9,151 bases of DNA, taken from assembly GCA_002323515.1 (NCBI GenBank), contig DCQQ01000002.1, positions 122,054 to 131,204 of the forward strand, written 5' to 3'. Shown here piece after piece: positions 1-6,588 of the stretch; the first letter of the stretch is position 1; each line of letters opens with the position of its first letter. The translations under genes and the position numbers were made by a program. The DNA is from Balneolaceae bacterium UBA1514. Lineage in GTDB: Bacteria > Bacteroidota > Rhodothermia > Balneolales > Balneolaceae. The notes under the pieces are model-generated. The model saw only the letters and a program-made list of their open reading frames with translations, made no database searches and was not told where the DNA came from.

Positions 1-735
1 GCGAGAGCCTGAGGAAACCAGGCGCGTACCCTCTGGTAAGCCAGCCGATAGTGACGCTAAAATAGCCTCTTCATTCTCATTTGGAATTATTAGATCAATT
101 CTGGATAGCTGACCATCCATATCAAAAAGTTGCTGTGCGGTGTTAATATCTACCAGTAGCACGCTTTCTAGGGCTTGTTGGCTGCGCTTGTTGGCTGTTG
201 CAACAGCACCTGCGATAAGCAGGTCAAATGGTCGCCCACCCACGGACACCTGGAGACTATCCCCGATATTTTTGGCCAAATCTGCCAGAACCTGATCACT
301 TATAACCGCTGTTAGTTGTTCGGTTATAAACTTAGCTAAGTCAATACCGCCATCTTGGCTTGAAAAATCTCGAAATGGCCCCTCCGCAATTGGGTCCACG
401 CCCATTATCTGAAAGGTGCGATCCAATCCTTGGACCCTGCCATAGCCATCGATAACAGGCGCGGAATTTCGATACCCAGCGGTCAGCCTTAGGTCCCTAT
501 ATACCTGATCGCTCAATAAATCGCCCGACCCTTGAATTTGATGGGTAGCCTTTCCTGTTAGCGCTTCGGCCGATAAGGAAAAAGCGCGTTGGGCTGAGCT
601 ATTAGAAAGGTCTATGGAGATAACCATGGCCACGCCAAGAGCCACGCCTAAGATGGACAACAAAAAGTGCCAAGGGTGTTTTAATAGAAACCGAAGGCTA
701 GACTGCCAAAGTAGGTCGTGGTGATACCTGGTCAT
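1..735 (-). CDS. ABC transporter permease, MacB/FtsX-like (3' part cut off by window edge)
   Basis: This is the N-terminal part of an ABC-exporter permease: 245 codons, open without a stop to base 1. It starts at the ATG in 733-735, whose first bases overlap the stop of the upstream ATPase gene as ATGA, a typical translationally coupled pair. The protein opens with a short basic cytoplasmic stretch, then one hydrophobic segment at about residues 23-42 (LLSILGVALGVAMVISIDL), followed by a long soluble region. That region contains the pattern RTFQIMGVDP at about residue 105 and a short aliphatic patch VLLVDINTAQQLF near residue 200. This layout matches the MacB periplasmic-core topology, in which one N-terminal helix precedes a large periplasmic domain and the remaining helices come later. 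Such permeases work with LolD/MacB-type ATPases in lipoprotein release or efflux through the envelope. The substrate cannot be told. The family call is firm; the remaining helices lie outside the window. Confidence 0.85.
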   Translation of the reverse strand, partial: MTRYHHDLLWQSSLRFLLKHPWHFLLSILGVALGVAMVISIDLSNSSAQRAFSLSAEALTGKATHQIQGSGDLLSDQVYRDLRLTAGYRNSAPVIDGYGRVQGLDRTFQIMGVDPIAEGPFRDFSSQDGGIDLAKFITEQLTAVISDQVLADLAKNIGDSLQVSVGGRPFDLLIAGAVATANKRSQQALESVLLVDINTAQQLFDMDGQLSRIDLIIPNENEEAILASLSAGLPEGTRLVSSGSR

Positions 736-1496
736 TCGTTGGATGCCTTGGTCGGTTCAGTTTCGTTGGTAGCTTGGGCTGGTTCCGATGATTCGGTAGC
801 ATCCAAGGATGTATTCATGGTGTGCAGACTTCCTTCACGAAGCTCTAATACCTGATCAGCAATTTGGCCCATTTCTCGGTCATGTGTTGCAATAATCATG
901 GTTCGGCCATTCTCCCGAACCAAATCACTAAGCATTTTCAGCACCATGCTGCCAGTTTTATAATCTAGGTTACCTGTGGGCTCATCGGCTAAAATAAACT
1001 TTGGCTCATGAGCCAAAGCTCTTGCGATGGCCACTCGCTGCTGCTCACCCCCCGAAAGCCGATCAGGATAGCTCCCTCCCCTTTCACCTAGGCCCACTTG
1101 ATCCAAAAAAAACTGCGCTTTCTGCTCACTTTCAGCTGGATCATCCCCTTTCAATGACAACGGTAGTACAACATTCTCAGAAGCGGTGAGCGTAGAAATA
1201 AGATTAAACGACTGAAATATAAACCCAATGTTGTTTCGCCGATATTTCGTGCGATCCTTCTCATTCATCTTCGAAATATCCGTGCCATCAATAATCACTT
1301 GTCCTCTGTCGGGCTGATCGATCCCGCTTAGCAAATTCAACATCGTACTTTTCCCAGAACCAGAACGCCCCAAAAGCACATACATTTGACCTTCTGCCAC
1401 TGAAAGATCTAGCTCATTAAGTACCAATCGCCTTTTACTACCCTCTTGATAACTCTTTGTAAGCTGTTTCAACTGGATGATTGGTTTGTTGCTCAT
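732..1496 (-). CDS. ABC transporter ATP-binding protein, LolD/MacB type
   Basis: This is a complete nucleotide-binding subunit of 254 residues that powers the adjoining permease by ATP hydrolysis at the cytoplasmic face of the inner membrane. All motifs are present: Walker A GRSGSGKST (residues 43-51), Q-loop glutamine in FIFQSFNL (about 95), signature LSGGEQQR (147-154), Walker B FILADEPTGNLD (167-178) and H-loop IATHD (histidine 205). The TGNLD extension and the FIFQSFNLI stretch are typical of the LolD/MacB/FtsE-type exporter subfamily. Length is slightly over the usual 220-235 residues because of a low-complexity Ser/Thr/Glu-rich tail (about 226-254) that contributes no known motif. The ATG at 1494-1496 gives a normal N-terminus directly before the first beta strand; no clear Shine-Dalgarno site is seen. 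The gene overlaps the permease start by 4 bases, so the two form an operon. The gene named LolD is not claimed because the substrate is unknown. Confidence 0.93.
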   Translation of the reverse strand: MSNKPIIQLKQLTKSYQEGSKRRLVLNELDLSVAEGQMYVLLGRSGSGKSTMLNLLSGIDQPDRGQVIIDGTDISKMNEKDRTKYRRNNIGFIFQSFNLISTLTASENVVLPLSLKGDDPAESEQKAQFFLDQVGLGERGGSYPDRLSGGEQQRVAIARALAHEPKFILADEPTGNLDYKTGSMVLKMLSDLVRENGRTMIIATHDREMGQIADQVLELREGSLHTMNTSLDATESSEPAQATNETEPTKASNE

Positions 1497-1654
1497 GTAC
1501 AGGGGCTTGGAATCTTAGTTATCGGACTTACTAGATCAGCATTCCGTTAGACTAATTCAAACTAAGCTCCATTGGTATTGGTTCCCAATTTTTTGAGGAT
1601 TTTGGGTGATTTACTTAAAAAGAATTATGGCTACAAGCACTGACAGTCAATACT

Positions 1655-3127
1655 TTATCGAACTAGCATAGAATCTAGCTCAGAAATGCTCCAAAAAGCT
1701 CCCTCTTTTATGACTGCATGTATCTGTTGAGTGAAAGAAATATTCTGTAGAGGGTTTCCTTTTAGCAATACTAGATCAGCATGATACCCGACTTTTACTC
1801 GGCCTTTTTCTCCTTCTACTCCTAAAAATGTTGCTGGGTTTATGGTCGCAGTCTGTAACGCTTGTTCATTTGAAAACCCACTTTCCACAAGTAACTCAAG
1901 CTCTTTATGCAAGCTTTGCCCCGGTATCAAATAGCCAATTGGAGTGTCGGTGCCCGCCATAAACGGAACATTGTTGGTGTGTAAGTATTGCACCATTTTT
2001 TTCATCCATCGGCTATAAACGGCAATATCCGCATTAGAGTCAATAGCTATGCTGAGCATTGGCTCAATCGCTGCGCGCCACTGTTCTGCAAGTTTCGTTG
2101 GGAGTTTTATAAGTTGAGACATCTGGCCCTCTTGCAGAAATTCTCGTGTTGCGAAATTAGTATATAAAGCTAACGTAGGTGTTTGCCACACGGAGTTTTG
2201 CGCCAATAACTCAGCCGCCTGACTCAATAGCGTACTGTCAATCATTTGAATGGCATTCATTCGTTGTTTAGCATGTAATGATGAACGCAATTCAGCACCA
2301 CTGAGACTGTCTGGATTTTCGAGAATAGACAAACGTTCTTTTAATAATTCTCTGGAATTGGTGGCTATCGACATTTCAATATTTCGAAGATGTTCCATCC
2401 CATTTAATCCTGCCTCGACTGCAGAAAATAAATCCATGCTCAATGGAATATGCCCTGTCACCAAAAGTCCTTCTTCACTAGCCAAACGCATGAGCTCCAG
2501 ATATTGTGCCTCACTTAACATCTCATATGCTTTTAAGAAGTCCACCTGATTATCTATTAATAGCTGAGTGTTAGATTGTATAGATGTTGGCGAATTATTC
2601 TCGACGGACAATAAAGGATAGCTCGGCGAAGAGTCATTGTACACATTAGGTGTACCATCAATTAATGGCCCTGCTATATACACATTTGGTGCCTTCGTAG
2701 GTTGTTCTAGCGCTCGATTCCTAACTTCGGTTACCAACCCTAAGGGACCGCCTGTATCACGAACACTTGTCACTCCATGAGCCAAAAATAAGGCGTTCAT
2801 AGCGGGTCGCATATTATCGTCAAAAGCATAATGAACGTGAGCATCCCATAAACCAGGTATTAGATAAAGACCTTCGCCATCAATACTACGCATACTGAAG
2901 ACTTTATCAGCTTCCTCATAATTGGTAATCTCGATTATCCTACCTTGCTTTATTAATACATTCTTCGAGGGTTGTGCACCTTCAATTGGATCCACAATGG
3001 TTACATTAGTTATCCAATAAGTTTCCTCCGATGAAGTCATTACTGGTTGACATGTGAGTAGAAGTGTGCAAATAATTGCAATATGTACACTTGATGGTAT
3101 TTTTAACCATTGGATAGATATTATCAT
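1655..3127 (-). CDS. exported imidazolonepropionase-like amidohydrolase
   Basis: This is a metal-dependent hydrolase of the amidohydrolase superfamily (COG1228-like), which cleaves amide bonds in cyclic or peptide-like substrates; the substrate is unknown. From the preferred start, the N-terminus has a hydrophobic export segment (HIAIICTLLLTC) whose Cys could be a loose lipobox, so the protein is likely periplasmic or lipid-anchored. Numbered from the longer GTG start at 3136, candidate metal and catalytic residues are H100 and H102 (DAHVH), K202 (FLKAY), H229 (VTGHI), H249 (MEHLR) and D397 (AGTDTP). The C-terminal hallmark INPATFLG...GRVKVGYHADLVLLKGNP is present, as is LHKELELLVESG. I prefer the ATG at 3125-3127 because AGGTGA lies 5 bases upstream; the GTG at 3134-3136 falls inside that site. 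It is separated by 158 bases from the ABC genes. Its 5' leader begins where the tRNA-associated direct repeat starts (3140). Confidence 0.88.
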   Translation of the reverse strand: MIISIQWLKIPSSVHIAIICTLLLTCQPVMTSSEETYWITNVTIVDPIEGAQPSKNVLIKQGRIIEITNYEEADKVFSMRSIDGEGLYLIPGLWDAHVHYAFDDNMRPAMNALFLAHGVTSVRDTGGPLGLVTEVRNRALEQPTKAPNVYIAGPLIDGTPNVYNDSSPSYPLLSVENNSPTSIQSNTQLLIDNQVDFLKAYEMLSEAQYLELMRLASEEGLLVTGHIPLSMDLFSAVEAGLNGMEHLRNIEMSIATNSRELLKERLSILENPDSLSGAELRSSLHAKQRMNAIQMIDSTLLSQAAELLAQNSVWQTPTLALYTNFATREFLQEGQMSQLIKLPTKLAEQWRAAIEPMLSIAIDSNADIAVYSRWMKKMVQYLHTNNVPFMAGTDTPIGYLIPGQSLHKELELLVESGFSNEQALQTATINPATFLGVEGEKGRVKVGYHADLVLLKGNPLQNISFTQQIHAVIKEGAFWSISELDSMLVR

Positions 3128-3132
3128 TGTTT

Positions 3133-3138
3133 TCACCT
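3133..3138 (-). promoter_or_regulatory. Shine-Dalgarno site of the amidohydrolase gene
   Basis: AGGTGA on the minus strand sits 5 bases before the ATG at 3125-3127. It is the only clear ribosome-binding site in the window. It decides the start: an in-frame GTG lies inside this motif and would have no site of its own. Confidence 0.6.
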
Positions 3139-3139
3139 G

Positions 3140-3280
3140 AGTCTGAATATTTGTAAGTATTAATAAGAGACACTTAGATTTAATATGCTCATCTTGTTCA
3201 TCTTACGAAAATTGTAATATTATTTTTACGTTTTAGATAAGCACCCGTAGCTCAACTAGATAGAATACCTGATTACGAAT
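3140..3280 (+). repeat. left copy of the tRNA-Arg-associated direct repeat
   Basis: This copy matches 6089-6230 in the same orientation, with about 16 substitutions (13 of them transitions) and one single-base indel by my hand alignment. It covers roughly 100 bases upstream of a tRNA-Arg gene plus the first 40 bases of that tRNA. Conservation is uneven. A 28-base block (3148-3175) and the block around the -7 element and tRNA 5' end (about 3223-3257) are nearly or fully identical, while 3188-3222 is diverged. The match ends abruptly just after the anticodon loop. Confidence 0.93.
3241..3280 (+). pseudogene. truncated tRNA-Arg(ACG), 5' half only
   Basis: These 40 bases match tRNA-Arg at 6191-6230: acceptor 5' strand GCACCCG, D-arm, anticodon 5' stem and a loop still reading ACG. 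There are three transitions relative to the intact gene. The sequence then departs completely, so the 3' anticodon stem, T-arm and acceptor 3' strand are missing and no tRNA can form. The -7 element TACGTTTT (3227-3234) survives, but the -33 TTTG of the intact copy is changed (TTACG here), consistent with an orphaned, decaying 5' half. Confidence 0.9.
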
Positions 3281-3378
3281 TCTTTTCACCTATCTCTTTT
3301 TGCAGCAAAAATCACCTCATTTGATTAATTAGGGTCAAATTTTTTAATTATAATTCCCTGTATCCTAAATCTGATTCT
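3281..3378 (+). other. AT-rich leader between tRNA fragment and glycosidase gene
   Basis: This is very AT-rich non-coding sequence leading to the glycosidase start. I see no clear -33/-7 promoter and no Shine-Dalgarno site. The old tRNA -7 element upstream (3227-3234) points in the same direction as the glycosidase gene and might contribute to its transcription, but its -33 partner is degraded. Confidence 0.4.
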
Positions 3379-5052
3379 ATGCTTACACGACAACACCACT
3401 CTTTTCTAATATTTGCAACCATCATTTTACTTGGAATTCAATGTGATGAGCCAAATAGTCCTACCATTTTTAATATGAGCATAAGCATCAATCCTGACGG
3501 TGCGGGTACCGTGATTCCATCACAGGATTTGTCTCTTCCGGAAAATGAAACCATTCAGATTCTAGCCCAACCATCGAATCCATATGCATTCACAGGTTGG
3601 ACCGGCTCCATTTCATCCAATGAAAATCCATTAAATGTTACTGTAACCGAAAATCTTAATCTAACTGCTAATTTTCTGATTAAGAACTATCCTTTAACGG
3701 TTTCTACGGTTGGAAGTGGGACTGTCATTGAAAGCATAATCACTTCAAAGACTGAATATGATCATGGTACCATTGTTCAACTTCAGGCAATTGCAGAAGA
3801 TGGCTGGATATTTTCAGGATGGTCTGGTGCATACAGCAGCGATCAGGATATCATCGAAATTACAGTTGAATCAGAACTGACTATAACTGCTACCTTTGTA
3901 ATTGATAAAGTTGAACCTGTACCAGTTACAAAAACAAATGACATGAAAATCTTTGTTCATTACATGCCTTGGTTCCAATCGGCTCCATATGATGGTTTTT
4001 GGGGTACCCATTGGACGATGAGTAATCGAAATCCTAACAATATCATTGATGGGCAGCGTGACATAGCGTCACATTTCTACCCCTTGATTGGTCCTTATTC
4101 AAGTAAAGATCCAGATGTTGCTGAATATCACTTGTTGCTCATGAAGTATGCTGGAATCGATGGTATATTTATCGACTGGTATGGAACATATGATGTAAAT
4201 GATTATAGATTAAATCTTGAAGGTTCAGAAAATATTATTGATTTGATCGATGAAGTTGGACTTGAATTTGGCATTGTATATGAAGATCAGACGACAGCTA
4301 AAGTCGTGAATGCTGGTGAGGCATCTACAACGATCGAAGCTGCAACTAACGATTGGCAATACATTCAGAATAATTATTTCAGTAATCCAAATTATACCAA
4401 AGTTGATGGCAATCCATTAGCATTAGTTTGGACACCCATCGAAATTGAAAGTGGTTCCGCATGGTCACAAATTTTAGCAGATGTTAACCCAAATCTAATG
4501 CTGCTCGCATTATGGTATCAGGTTGGAGATTTAGGATCCAACGGAGACGGAGAATATGGTTGGGTGTATGGAGGTAATGGTAATCATTTGCAGGAAATCA
4601 TCAATTTCTATAATAACCGACTGAATCGTTATGATTTAGGTATTGGGACAGCATATCCCGGATTCGTTGATTTCTATGAAGAAGGTGGACAAGGCGATGT
4701 TATTGGGTGGGAAATTCCGCACAATACACTTGAATTAACGCTTGATTTGGCTACTCAATACAATGTGGATTATCTACAATTAGTAACCTGGAATGACTTT
4801 GGAGAAGGAACCATAATTGAACCCACAGTAGAAACCGGGTATACATATCTTGAAAAGGTTCAAACATTTGCTGGGGTATCGCCTAATAGTGATTTTTTTG
4901 GTCATTTCGAAACAATATATGACTTGTACCAAGCACGTAAAGAATACGCCGACAATGAAAATATTCAGGAACAATTAGATCTAGCGTTCAATTATTTAGT
5001 AATTCTGCAACCAACAGATGCACGAAATATTCTTCAGAATTTGAACAAGTAA
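3379..5052 (+). CDS. lipoprotein-like GH99/GH71-like glycosidase with two InlB-type repeats
   Basis: This is a predicted surface or periplasmic polysaccharide-active enzyme of 557 residues. Residues 1-22 form an export signal ending in LLGIQC; Cys22 followed by DEPN suggests a lipoprotein, although the lipobox is not canonical. Two beta-rich modules of the divergent InlB B-repeat/Listeria-Bacteroides type follow (about 33-100 and 103-175), each with a GAGTV or GSGTV turn, a FTGW or FSGW core and a closing LTANF or ITATF. The catalytic part (about 187-500) starts with KIFVHYMPWF, then FWGTHW, YAGIDGIFIDWYG and a C-terminal TWNDFGEGTIIEPT. These are the landmarks of the GH99-like/GH71-like TIM-barrel family, which includes endo-mannan enzymes. 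D473 and E476 in WNDFGE sit where I would expect the acidic catalytic pair, with Asp in place of the more usual Glu. A short helical tail follows. The gene converges on the hydrolase gene, 14 bases away. Substrate is uncertain. Confidence 0.78.
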   Translation: MLTRQHHSFLIFATIILLGIQCDEPNSPTIFNMSISINPDGAGTVIPSQDLSLPENETIQILAQPSNPYAFTGWTGSISSNENPLNVTVTENLNLTANFLIKNYPLTVSTVGSGTVIESIITSKTEYDHGTIVQLQAIAEDGWIFSGWSGAYSSDQDIIEITVESELTITATFVIDKVEPVPVTKTNDMKIFVHYMPWFQSAPYDGFWGTHWTMSNRNPNNIIDGQRDIASHFYPLIGPYSSKDPDVAEYHLLLMKYAGIDGIFIDWYGTYDVNDYRLNLEGSENIIDLIDEVGLEFGIVYEDQTTAKVVNAGEASTTIEAATNDWQYIQNNYFSNPNYTKVDGNPLALVWTPIEIESGSAWSQILADVNPNLMLLALWYQVGDLGSNGDGEYGWVYGGNGNHLQEIINFYNNRLNRYDLGIGTAYPGFVDFYEEGGQGDVIGWEIPHNTLELTLDLATQYNVDYLQLVTWNDFGEGTIIEPTVETGYTYLEKVQTFAGVSPNSDFFGHFETIYDLYQARKEYADNENIQEQLDLAFNYLVILQPTDARNILQNLNK

Positions 5053-5066
5053 CTAAGATCTTTTAT

Positions 5067-5870
5067 TTAATCTGAGGTTCCCAAAATCCTACGTACTTCA
5101 TTAATTAGTAATGGAATTGCTGGTTCAACCATGCCATGGCCATACCCATCTAATTCCATTATTCTAGTATCTGAATGCCCAATTACTTTCATCATGCGCA
5201 TCATATAAGCGTTTTCTTCATATCGCCCGAGCAACTCTAGCTCTCTATCACCAGTAATTAAAAGTAATGGTGGGGCATCAGCACGAACGTGAAATAAAGG
5301 AGCATACTGATCAATAACCGCTTGTTCTCCTGGGATTCCACGTTCTTCACGTACTGTAAAATGTGTGATTGTATGACCGCTAAATGGAATTAAACCTGCT
5401 ATTTGATTTGCGTTGATTCCATGTTCATTCAAATAGCTTTTGTCCAGTCCAACCATCGATGCTAAGTAACCACCTGCTGAATGACCACTTAGAAAAATCT
5501 TGGAAGGGTCTCCACCAAATTCCTCGATATTCTTAAAAACCCATGCAACAGCAGCTGCAGCATCTTCAATGTATATTGGGGCATTCACATCAGGAAAGAA
5601 TGAATAATTTGGTGAAACTACCGCCATACCTTGATACTTTAAGTCTTCAGGAAGCTCTTTACTACCTGCTCTAAGCCCTCCTCCATGAAACCAAACAATG
5701 GTAGGATAGCCTGTCTCATTCGTCGGGTAATAGATGTCTAATTGGCATCTGTCACAATTTTTCATCTCTACCCTGTATGGTATATCAACTTGATACTCAT
5801 ATGCAGTCTCTTGACTAAAAATTAACGTAGGGAAAATCAAAAATGAGAAGAAAAGATATAACTGCTTCAT
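5067..5870 (-). CDS. exported alpha/beta-hydrolase (esterase/lipase-like)
   Basis: This is a serine hydrolase of the HGGG-type carboxylesterase group (BD-FAE/acetyl-esterase-like). I chose the ATG at 5868-5870 because it gives a clean signal peptide (MKQLYLFFSFLIFPTLIFSQ); an upstream ATG at 5906 would add 12 residues before it. From this start, the oxyanion motif HGGG is at about 62-65. The nucleophile elbow GHSAGG carries Ser131, the acid is Asp208 in ITGDRE, and the catalytic His is 245 in GYGHG. The protein is 267 residues, normal for the family, and intact. It is expected in the periplasm or outside the cell. Next to a glycosidase, a role in removing acetyl or other ester groups from a polysaccharide is plausible but inferred. 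It is convergent with the glycosidase, so the two are not one operon despite the 14-base gap. Confidence 0.85.
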   Translation of the reverse strand: MKQLYLFFSFLIFPTLIFSQETAYEYQVDIPYRVEMKNCDRCQLDIYYPTNETGYPTIVWFHGGGLRAGSKELPEDLKYQGMAVVSPNYSFFPDVNAPIYIEDAAAAVAWVFKNIEEFGGDPSKIFLSGHSAGGYLASMVGLDKSYLNEHGINANQIAGLIPFSGHTITHFTVREERGIPGEQAVIDQYAPLFHVRADAPPLLLITGDRELELLGRYEENAYMMRMMKVIGHSDTRIMELDGYGHGMVEPAIPLLINEVRRILGTSD

Positions 5871-6088
5871 ACCTATTAAATTGAATTGGTTTATGTTAAT
5901 CACCATTATATTAAACCAAACATATAACTTCAGATTGAATTACAACCATTATGTTTTGTTTGAATCCAGTCCAACCTAATCTAATAATCATATCATTTCA
6001 TAAGTAGCATATTTTTTACAGATTGGAATCGCTCGCCTTGGCACTCCATGAGGTCGTCACTAAGTTAATACTACTAAATGTAGTCATC
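5871..6088. other. non-coding spacer between hydrolase and right repeat
   Basis: The first part is the AT-rich leader of the minus-strand hydrolase, where I find no convincing -33/-7 pair. A short, noticeably less AT-rich patch (about 6020-6060) has a different texture and could be the relic of a gene or insertion sequence, but no frame gives a recognisable protein. A small inverted repeat, CTACTAAATGTAG, lies at 6071-6083. Confidence 0.4.
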
Positions 6089-6230
6089 AGTCTGATTATT
6101 TGTAAGTATTAATAAGAGACACTTTGATTTAATATGTTTATCTTGTCTATCTTTTGAAAGTCGTAACGTTACTTTTACGTTTTTAGATAAGCACCCGTAG
6201 CTCAACTGGATAGAGTACCTGACTACGAAT
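6089..6230 (+). repeat. right copy of the tRNA-Arg-associated direct repeat
   Basis: This is the same-orientation partner of 3140-3280. It contains an apparently functional promoter and the 5' half of the intact tRNA-Arg, and continues without break into the 3' half. It is the likely working copy. Confidence 0.93.
6153..6183 (+). promoter_or_regulatory. Bacteroidota-type promoter of tRNA-Arg
   Basis: TTTG (6153-6156) and TACGTTTT (6176-6183) are separated by 19 bases and match the -33 TTTG / -7 TAnnTTTG pattern of Bacteroidota primary-sigma promoters, with one mismatch in the -7. The tRNA begins 7 bases after the -7 element, so the precursor leader would be very short. The orphan repeat copy keeps the -7 but not the -33. 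Confidence 0.65.
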
Positions 6231-6264
6231 CAGGCGGTTAGAGGTTCGAATCCTCTCGGGTGTA
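6191..6264 (+). tRNA. tRNA-Arg(ACG)
   Basis: This is a complete 74-base cloverleaf that decodes CGN arginine codons after A34-to-inosine editing. The acceptor stem is GCACCCG (6191-6197) with CGGGTGT (6257-6263), the first pair being G-U. The D-stem is 6200-6203 with 6213-6216. The anticodon stem is CCTGA (6218-6222) with TCAGG (6230-6234) around loop CTACGAA, so the anticodon ACG is 6225-6227. The T-arm is 6240-6256 with TTCGAAT in the loop. The discriminator is A6264 and CCA is not encoded. It has a promoter upstream and a terminator downstream, so it is probably a single-gene transcript. It also forms the right boundary of the repeat-bounded module to its left. Confidence 0.96.
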
Positions 6265-6342
6265 CAATTAATTCAAGCTAAGTAACATAATTACAGTTAT
6301 TTAGCTTTTTTATTTTGTAGGAACTGTACAAGTTTTGTACAA
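6261..6342. repeat. three TGTACAA motifs around the tRNA 3' end
   Basis: TGTACAA occurs at 6261-6267 (overlapping the tRNA 3' end), 6325-6331 and 6336-6342. The last two overlap an inverted pair, GTACAA and TTGTAC (6326-6331 and 6335-6340), around a 3-base spacer. This could be a recombinase or regulator binding site, or chance in AT-rich DNA. Confidence 0.4.
6275..6312 (+). terminator. rho-independent terminator after tRNA-Arg
   Basis: A 12-pair stem (6275-6286 with 6296-6307, one G-U pair) closes a 9-base loop and runs into a T-rich tract (6304-6315). It lies 10 bases past the tRNA end and ends its transcript before the three-gene module. Confidence 0.85.
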
Positions 6343-6354
6343 CTTATCTATAGT

Positions 6355-6384
6355 TAAGAGTGTTTTAGCACTAAATCAAGAGAT
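6355..6384 (+). repeat. left copy of the 30-base direct repeat bounding the three-gene module
   Basis: This matches 9105-9134 at 29 of 30 positions in the same orientation. It includes a small inverted repeat, AGTG-TTTTAG-CACT (6359-6372), that the right copy breaks by a single change (CAAT). It lies about 90 bases past tRNA-Arg. Confidence 0.9.
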
Positions 6385-6588
6385 GTTTATACTATCTAAT
6401 TTCTAAGTATTCACAACTAAGGACACAAATGAGTTTTGTTCACCGCCTCAATAGCATGCCATAGCATCGTTTTCCATATGTCCTTTTGATTAGCCCATAC
6501 TTAGGTGAATTGAACTTCTACATCCTATTATTTAAATTTGGATCTAAAATAAATTTTCGACAGTTCTAATTAAAAATTGGTTAAAATT

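Larger units (their letters stand above)
3140..6230. mobile_element. putative tRNA-Arg-integrated cargo module without a recombinase
   Basis: Two same-orientation copies of a promoter plus tRNA 5'-half sequence (3140-3280 and 6089-6230) bracket two convergent hydrolase genes. The identity block ends at the anticodon loop, a known crossover position for tyrosine integrases that use tRNA genes. The simplest reading is an element whose attachment site carried the promoter and tRNA 5' half. On insertion it restored an intact tRNA on its right and left the original 5' half orphaned on its left. No integrase, excisionase or transposase is encoded between the copies, so the module was either mobilised in trans or has lost those genes. 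A simple segmental duplication is the main alternative. Confidence 0.5.
6265..6588. other. intergenic region between tRNA-Arg and the three-gene module
   Basis: This gene-free stretch of 324 bases holds the tRNA terminator, the TGTACAA motifs and the left copy of the 30-base direct repeat (6355-6384). The rest (6385-6588) shows a slightly less AT-rich patch at about 6440-6500 with no recognisable coding content, then an AT-rich leader. A TTTG at 6537-6540 has no well-spaced -7 partner, so I cannot place a promoter for the following gene. Confidence 0.5.

Noticed and set aside
1573..1597. Small hairpin (ATTGG with CCAAT) followed by six T on the plus strand
   Set aside because: The stem is only 5 bp and no plus-strand gene ends there; for the minus-strand amidohydrolase the T run is on the wrong side.
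6005..6115. Plus-strand open stretch through the GC-richer patch, running into the direct repeat
   Set aside because: No start or ribosome-binding site is visible, the peptide matches nothing I know and it ends inside the repeat; not called as a gene.
3140..6230. Integron cassette interpretation of the repeat-bounded hydrolases
   Set aside because: The repeat is a promoter plus tRNA half, without the attC-type inverted core sites, and the two genes are convergent.
6417..6503. Short minus-strand open stretch of 27 residues in the less AT-rich patch after tRNA-Arg
   Set aside because: It is bounded by stops at both ends, has no start codon at its beginning and gives no recognisable sequence; a relic is possible but unsupported.
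6537..6557. Promoter for the first module gene (TTTG at 6537 and TAAATTTT at 6550)
   Set aside because: The spacing is about 9 bases instead of about 19, so it does not fit the -33/-7 pattern.
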